Source: Botryllus schlosseri (lineage: Eukaryota; Chordata; Ascidiacea; Stolidobranchia; Styelidae). From it: a DNA stretch of 21,639 nt. Location: the NCBI GenBank assembly GCA_000444245.1, contig ATSW01010072.1:1-21639 (forward strand). Reading direction: 5' to 3'. This document shows, in pieces, positions 1 through 21,639 of this stretch. The notes under the pieces were generated by a model. The model was not told the origin of the DNA, made no database searches, and worked only from the letters and a program-made list of their open reading frames with translations. The position numbers and the translations under genes are program-made. Every line of letters begins with the position of its first letter. Position 1 is the first letter of the stretch.

Positions 1-845
1 ACATGAAAATGAATTTTAAATAAAGTACTTTGAAAGCTTTTCCGATGATGTGTCCATTGTCTGAATTGGAGGTCAGGTACACTTTTAAATCCAGCCTGAA
101 ATTTGACATTTGCCGTTCATTGAAATTGATGCCAACGCAATGCCCGACAGCGCTATGTAATGTATCTTTGGTAATGGTATTCGTAATTAACCAGGGCGAG
201 GTTGAATATGAAAATGGATTTTAATGAAAGTACTTTGAAAGCTCCTTGCGATAATGTGTCCATTGTCGGAATTGTAAGTCAGGTACACTCTTAAATCCCG
301 CCCGATATTTGGCATTTGCCGCACATTGAAATTGATGCCATTTGATGCCAACGTAATGCCCGACAGCGCAATGGAATGCATCTTTGATACTCATATTTGT
401 AATTAACCAGGACGATGTTGAATATGAAAATGGATTTTAATTAAAGTACTTTGAAAGCTATTTCCGATGGTGTGTCCATTGTCGGAATTGTAAGTCTGGT
501 ACACTGTTAAAACCCGCCCGAAATTTGACATTTGCGTACATTGAAATTGATGCCAACTGCCAACGCATTGCCCGACAGCGCAATGTAATGTATCTTTGGT
601 ACTGGTATTTGTAATTAATCAGGACGAAGTTGTGTATGAAAATGTATTTCAATTAAAGTACTTTCAAAGTTCTTTCGGATGATGCGTCCATTGTCTGAAT
701 TGGAGGTCAGGTACACTCTCAAAATCCAGCCTAAAAATTGACAATTGCCGTACATCGGCATCCAAGCAAATTCCCAAGAGCGCAATGGAGCGTAAAGTTG
801 CTACTCGTATATAAAATTAACCAGGACGAAATGCAATCCTCAAAT
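1..845. repeat. Tandem array, four units of about 206-216 bp
   Basis: The marker TGTCCATTGTC recurs at 51, 257 and 473, and as CGTCCATTGTC at 685, giving periods of 206, 216 and 212 bp. Each unit carries AAAGTACTTTGAAAGC near its start, a GGTACAC block, TTGAAATTGATGCCA, GCCCGACAGCGC and an AATTAACCAGGACGA-like end. The fourth unit is the most diverged and loses the pattern after about 845. The left edge is cut by the window, so the array may be longer. Short open frames across it have no family match that I recognise. Confidence 0.9.
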
Positions 846-1679
846 TTGCAAGCCCGAATGTGTATTTGGCGAAAAGCGGAATATGGCGACTCAGGATAGA
901 TCAGTTTTAATAGAGCAATTGGTGATTCGGTAAGTTGAGGGCTAATATTCCGTGCCGGCAAAAATAGTGTTTCTCATGATCACAAAGATTTCGCCGAAAT
1001 ATCGCCAGCACGACTCGAGTGTCTGCGCGCACTCACCAACTCGCTGCGTGCTCCCTTGGACAACAGTGCGTAACGAATGAAAATGTCATCACTCCGGATT
1101 TTTTGTGCGCAGAGACCGTGTCAGCACCGCGCAGCTTAGAGGGAACATTGCTCAACATTAACCGACCCAGTCTCTGACCAGATTTGGAATTTGTATATCC
1201 TAATCCAATCCAAACCTTCAAATTCTAATCCAGAACTTTTGTAATTCAAATCCGTGTCCAATCGTAATCCGATTCCAACTTAAAATTCGGTAACAATGCT
1301 TATTTACCTATGGGAGGAATTGGAATTTTGTACAATTCGGAGTACAATAATAACTGATCTGAATAAAGTTTGTCGCCATTCGCAACACGACATATCAATC
1401 TCCCAGAAAATCGGCGAATACAATCCAAATCAGTTCAGAAAAAACCTCCTATCTTAATCCAATCCAAATCCGACAAAATGTCATAAATCCTGTTTTTTAA
1501 AATCCTAAACCATTTATCATCTGTCTCTGACCATCTGAAAACCAACTAAAAAGAAAAATACTTGCGTCTAGAATTCTAAAAATTTCAGACGCAACCTCAT
1601 AAATTTGCGCTTCAAGAATTTCGAATTACTAAAGGCTGGAGTCAAAATTTTGCACCGACTAAAAACAATTTCCAAATCG
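846..1679. other. Intergenic stretch, no gene seen; hAT-like terminus near 1154
   Basis: No coding exon is visible. About 1000-1154 is CpG-rich and, on the minus strand, starts CAATGTTCCCTCTAAGCTG, resembling the terminus of a widespread hAT-type family; the other end is not identified. From about 1190 to 1500 the DNA is made of loosely repeated AATCCAATCC/AATTCTAATCC motifs, decayed low-complexity repeat. Confidence 0.4.
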
Positions 1680-2760
1680 AAGTTAAGACTATATCTGAAC
1701 ACTGCCCCTGCATCAATCACAAAACCTAGCCTAGCCGCCCATCCCAACCCCAAGACTCGGCGTCAATCGAAAAACAGACGATACATTACCAAATAGTGAA
1801 ACGGTAACCAACAACTATAACCAATCCTACGAAAGACTCGTCAACGAGAACACAACCGGCCACGATCAATTTCGGTAGTAACAAACAAAACGACCCACAC
1901 GACACGATCCCACATCGTTCACACGCTCGTCTCGACACGCCGCACTAGATTAAAAAGGCACTGTCGCAATCCCACAGGCCATCGATTTCGGGCGGACCCC
2001 TTCCGAGCGCGGCTCACACGTAAAAAAAATAGGCCAAAGGAGCCAATAGGGCATAGAATTTGTACTAGAAATAGAGATAGATAGAGCGAGCGCGCGTGTC
2101 GTGAAGAAACTAGTCGTAATCAGGCACCGAGCAGTTAAAATCGCATGGACACGCGGGCTCCGTAGTCGAGAACCCAACAGTAACGTTAATATCAAATATA
2201 TAAATAACGATAAAAAGATTATCTCGGCGCTTTACCAGCGAGGCGAACCACGGATGAAGAATAGAACGAAAACTCTCTCTCACAAACGCAACGAAAGTGA
2301 AAACTAGGGCTGAGCAAAATGATTCCCGTACTCAAATCTGAATCGAGTATCAATTCTAGTAACTCGGAGCAGCGAGTAGGATTTTTTCGAGAACTGAGAA
2401 TTGCACGCTCCTCACCACAAATAGTGAATTTATGAACAAAATTTTTGGTTTCGATAGGATTAAACCCGGATTGGACGTATCACATCACACGATACATGTA
2501 GATATCTGTGAGATCATGATTAACCTCCAGCATTTTCACGAAGTACGATGAAATAGGTATATGGTCCAAAAACTACCAAATAAACTTAGATGTGATGTAG
2601 ACCTGACATTATTGAAAAAATTGAAAATGACATCTCGTGTGTGGAACCTAAAAGGAACATATTTGAACTTTCCGCATCTTTCAATAACTAGAAGCCTCAT
2701 ACTCGATTCAGGATCAAGTCAATCAGGCACTTCATCATGTCCAGCCCTAAAACGTATTAA
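1680..2760 (-). other. Probable DOT1L 3' UTR, interrupted by a mobile element
   Basis: Read on the minus strand after the stop, this stretch is T-rich with mixed sequence, no long conserved frame and no tandem repeat, as expected of a 3' UTR. The 2305-2749 element splits it, leaving only 11 bp between the stop codon and the element. I find no AATAAA or ATTAAA on the minus strand within it; a GATAAA variant lies near 1517-1512. The end of the UTR is therefore not fixed. Confidence 0.35.
2305..2749. mobile_element. 445 bp TIR element, hAT-like, in the DOT1L 3' UTR
   Basis: The left end is TAGGGCTGAGCAAAATGA and the right end, inverted, is TAGGGCTGGACATGATGA. Both ends carry further inside an inverted CTGAATCGAGTATSA-type block. 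There is no transposase, so it is non-autonomous. The flanks GTGAAAAC and AAACGTAT do not form a clean 8 bp duplication, so the hAT assignment rests on terminus style alone. Other TAGGG/TAGAG-ended elements at 3396, 11871 and 13714 have better duplications. Confidence 0.6.
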
Positions 2761-20875
<18,115 letters not shown>

Positions 20876-20881
20876 TTAAGT

Positions 20882-21475
20882 AAAAATATATTATTCAAAA
20901 GTATACATTTTAATAACATATTCATGGCAGAAATATAATAAAACCCGAAGCAACATGTTCCGAGCATTATTAGATCGCGCACATTAGACTCTCGCAAAGA
21001 TGCAGCCGTAACTGATCTGCGATTACTAGAACGTAATCAGGTCAAGGCTATGAACTCTGCCATCGGCAAGCATTTTGCTGAGAATGCAACTTGCGCTAAA
21101 AACTATCGTGATGAAAGATTCTCTATATTAGGTAGAGGCCGCACTCATTTCCATCTGTCTGCACTGGAATCGACTTTTATCAAAATCCACCGACCGCGCT
21201 TGTGTCAGCAGAAGGAATTTTTATTCAATCTAAAAATTGGCCACTAGCTGCGCTCACGGTTTGCCTGTATTTTGTGTTGTTTGTTTGTATGACGTCATAA
21301 TTGGTTGTATGCAATGTAGCTAGATGCATGTTTTTGAAATCCTCCATTCACTGACGACTGCCCCTGAAGAGTGTCAGCTCGAAAAGCTTCGGGTTTTAAT
21401 ATATTTCTGCCAGGAATATATTTTTGAAATGTATATTAAAGTTCTGACCCCAAAGAGTCTATTCAGAAGTAGCAC
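20882..21475 (+). mobile_element. Penelope-like retroelement 3' fragment with inverted tails
   Basis: An open stretch at about 20996-21247 encodes SAIGKHF, NYRDERFSIL, then ALESTFIKIHRPRLCQQKEF and a stop. This is the C-terminal part of a GIY-YIG endonuclease as found at the end of Penelope-like proteins. A 3' UTR and a tail with two short hairpins (21364-21392) follow. The same tail sequence occurs inverted at 20882-20956 (GGCAGAAATATAATAAAACC), ahead of the coding part. Reverse transcriptase is missing. It lies in the DOT1L intron upstream of visible exon 1, opposite in sense to the gene. Confidence 0.75.
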
Positions 21476-21639
21476 TATCGACATGACAAGTTTGCTCGTC
21501 GCTTATGAGACAGCTAACATTACAACAATTTCATAGGGACACTTGAGTGAAGATCACACTGAGACCAGTGCAAGGCGTGCTCACGCACAGTCCCACACCA
21601 TGTAAAATCGATGACAGAACATAACACACTGAAACTAGG
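21476..21639. other. Right edge, nothing recognised
   Basis: Intron DNA of DOT1L up to the window end. No catalytic-domain exon is visible here on the minus strand. Confidence 0.4.

Noticed and set aside
1950-2307. Overlapping 81- and 68-codon frames as small genes
   Set aside because: No family resemblance and low-complexity GATAGA content; better explained as 3' UTR.

Overview
The window is eukaryotic, from an animal. It carries the 3' two-thirds of one spliced gene on the minus strand, and transposable-element remains fill most of its introns. I identify the gene as DOT1L, the histone H3 lysine-79 methyltransferase. Fourteen consecutive exons run from 20874 down to the TGA stop at 2761. 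Splice phases agree at every junction, giving 980 visible residues after one split codon. The first two exons match the end of the vertebrate DOT1L catalytic domain almost residue for residue ([34 protein letters not shown]). The remaining exons encode the expected basic linker, a long coiled-coil region and a proline/serine-rich tail. The SAM-binding part of the catalytic domain must lie beyond position 21639. The divergence from vertebrate DOT1L, the 64-66 bp minimal introns and the mix of repeats suggest a non-vertebrate metazoan. An invertebrate deuterostome such as a tunicate is a guess I cannot prove from this window.

Layout from left to right: 1-845 is four units of a roughly 212 bp tandem repeat. 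846-2760 holds no protein gene that I recognise. Part of it is probably the 3' UTR of DOT1L, interrupted by a 445 bp terminal-inverted-repeat element that ends 11 bp past the stop codon. 2761-3173 is the last exon. The 3.4 kb intron 3174-6570 holds a Penelope-like retroelement fragment, a 420 bp hAT-type element nested in it with a perfect 8 bp target duplication, a roughly 62 bp minisatellite, and a 1310 bp hAT-type element. Exons 13 to 8 lie between 6571 and 11073. A second Penelope-like tail lies at about 11205-11330. Exon 7 (11648-11841) is followed by an intron that is almost wholly transposon, with a 1288 bp hAT-type element, a GACTCGAGTC-family repeat with a nested 599 bp element, and others. 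Exons 6 to 3 lie between 14768 and 17218. The 3.4 kb intron 17219-20601 contains an unexplained CpG-rich block and a 414 bp hAT-type element. Exons 2 and 1 follow, and a Penelope-like fragment with inverted tails begins about 7 bp upstream of the exon-1 splice acceptor.

Functionally there is one protein here. DOT1L methylates H3K79 on nucleosomes and in known animals is brought to elongating genes by AF9/ENL and AF10. The visible coiled coils would be the AF10-type partner surface. A short LTVRIP segment late in the protein resembles the AF9/ENL-binding motif. Everything else in the window is repeat or mobile DNA, and no complete autonomous transposase or reverse transcriptase is visible.
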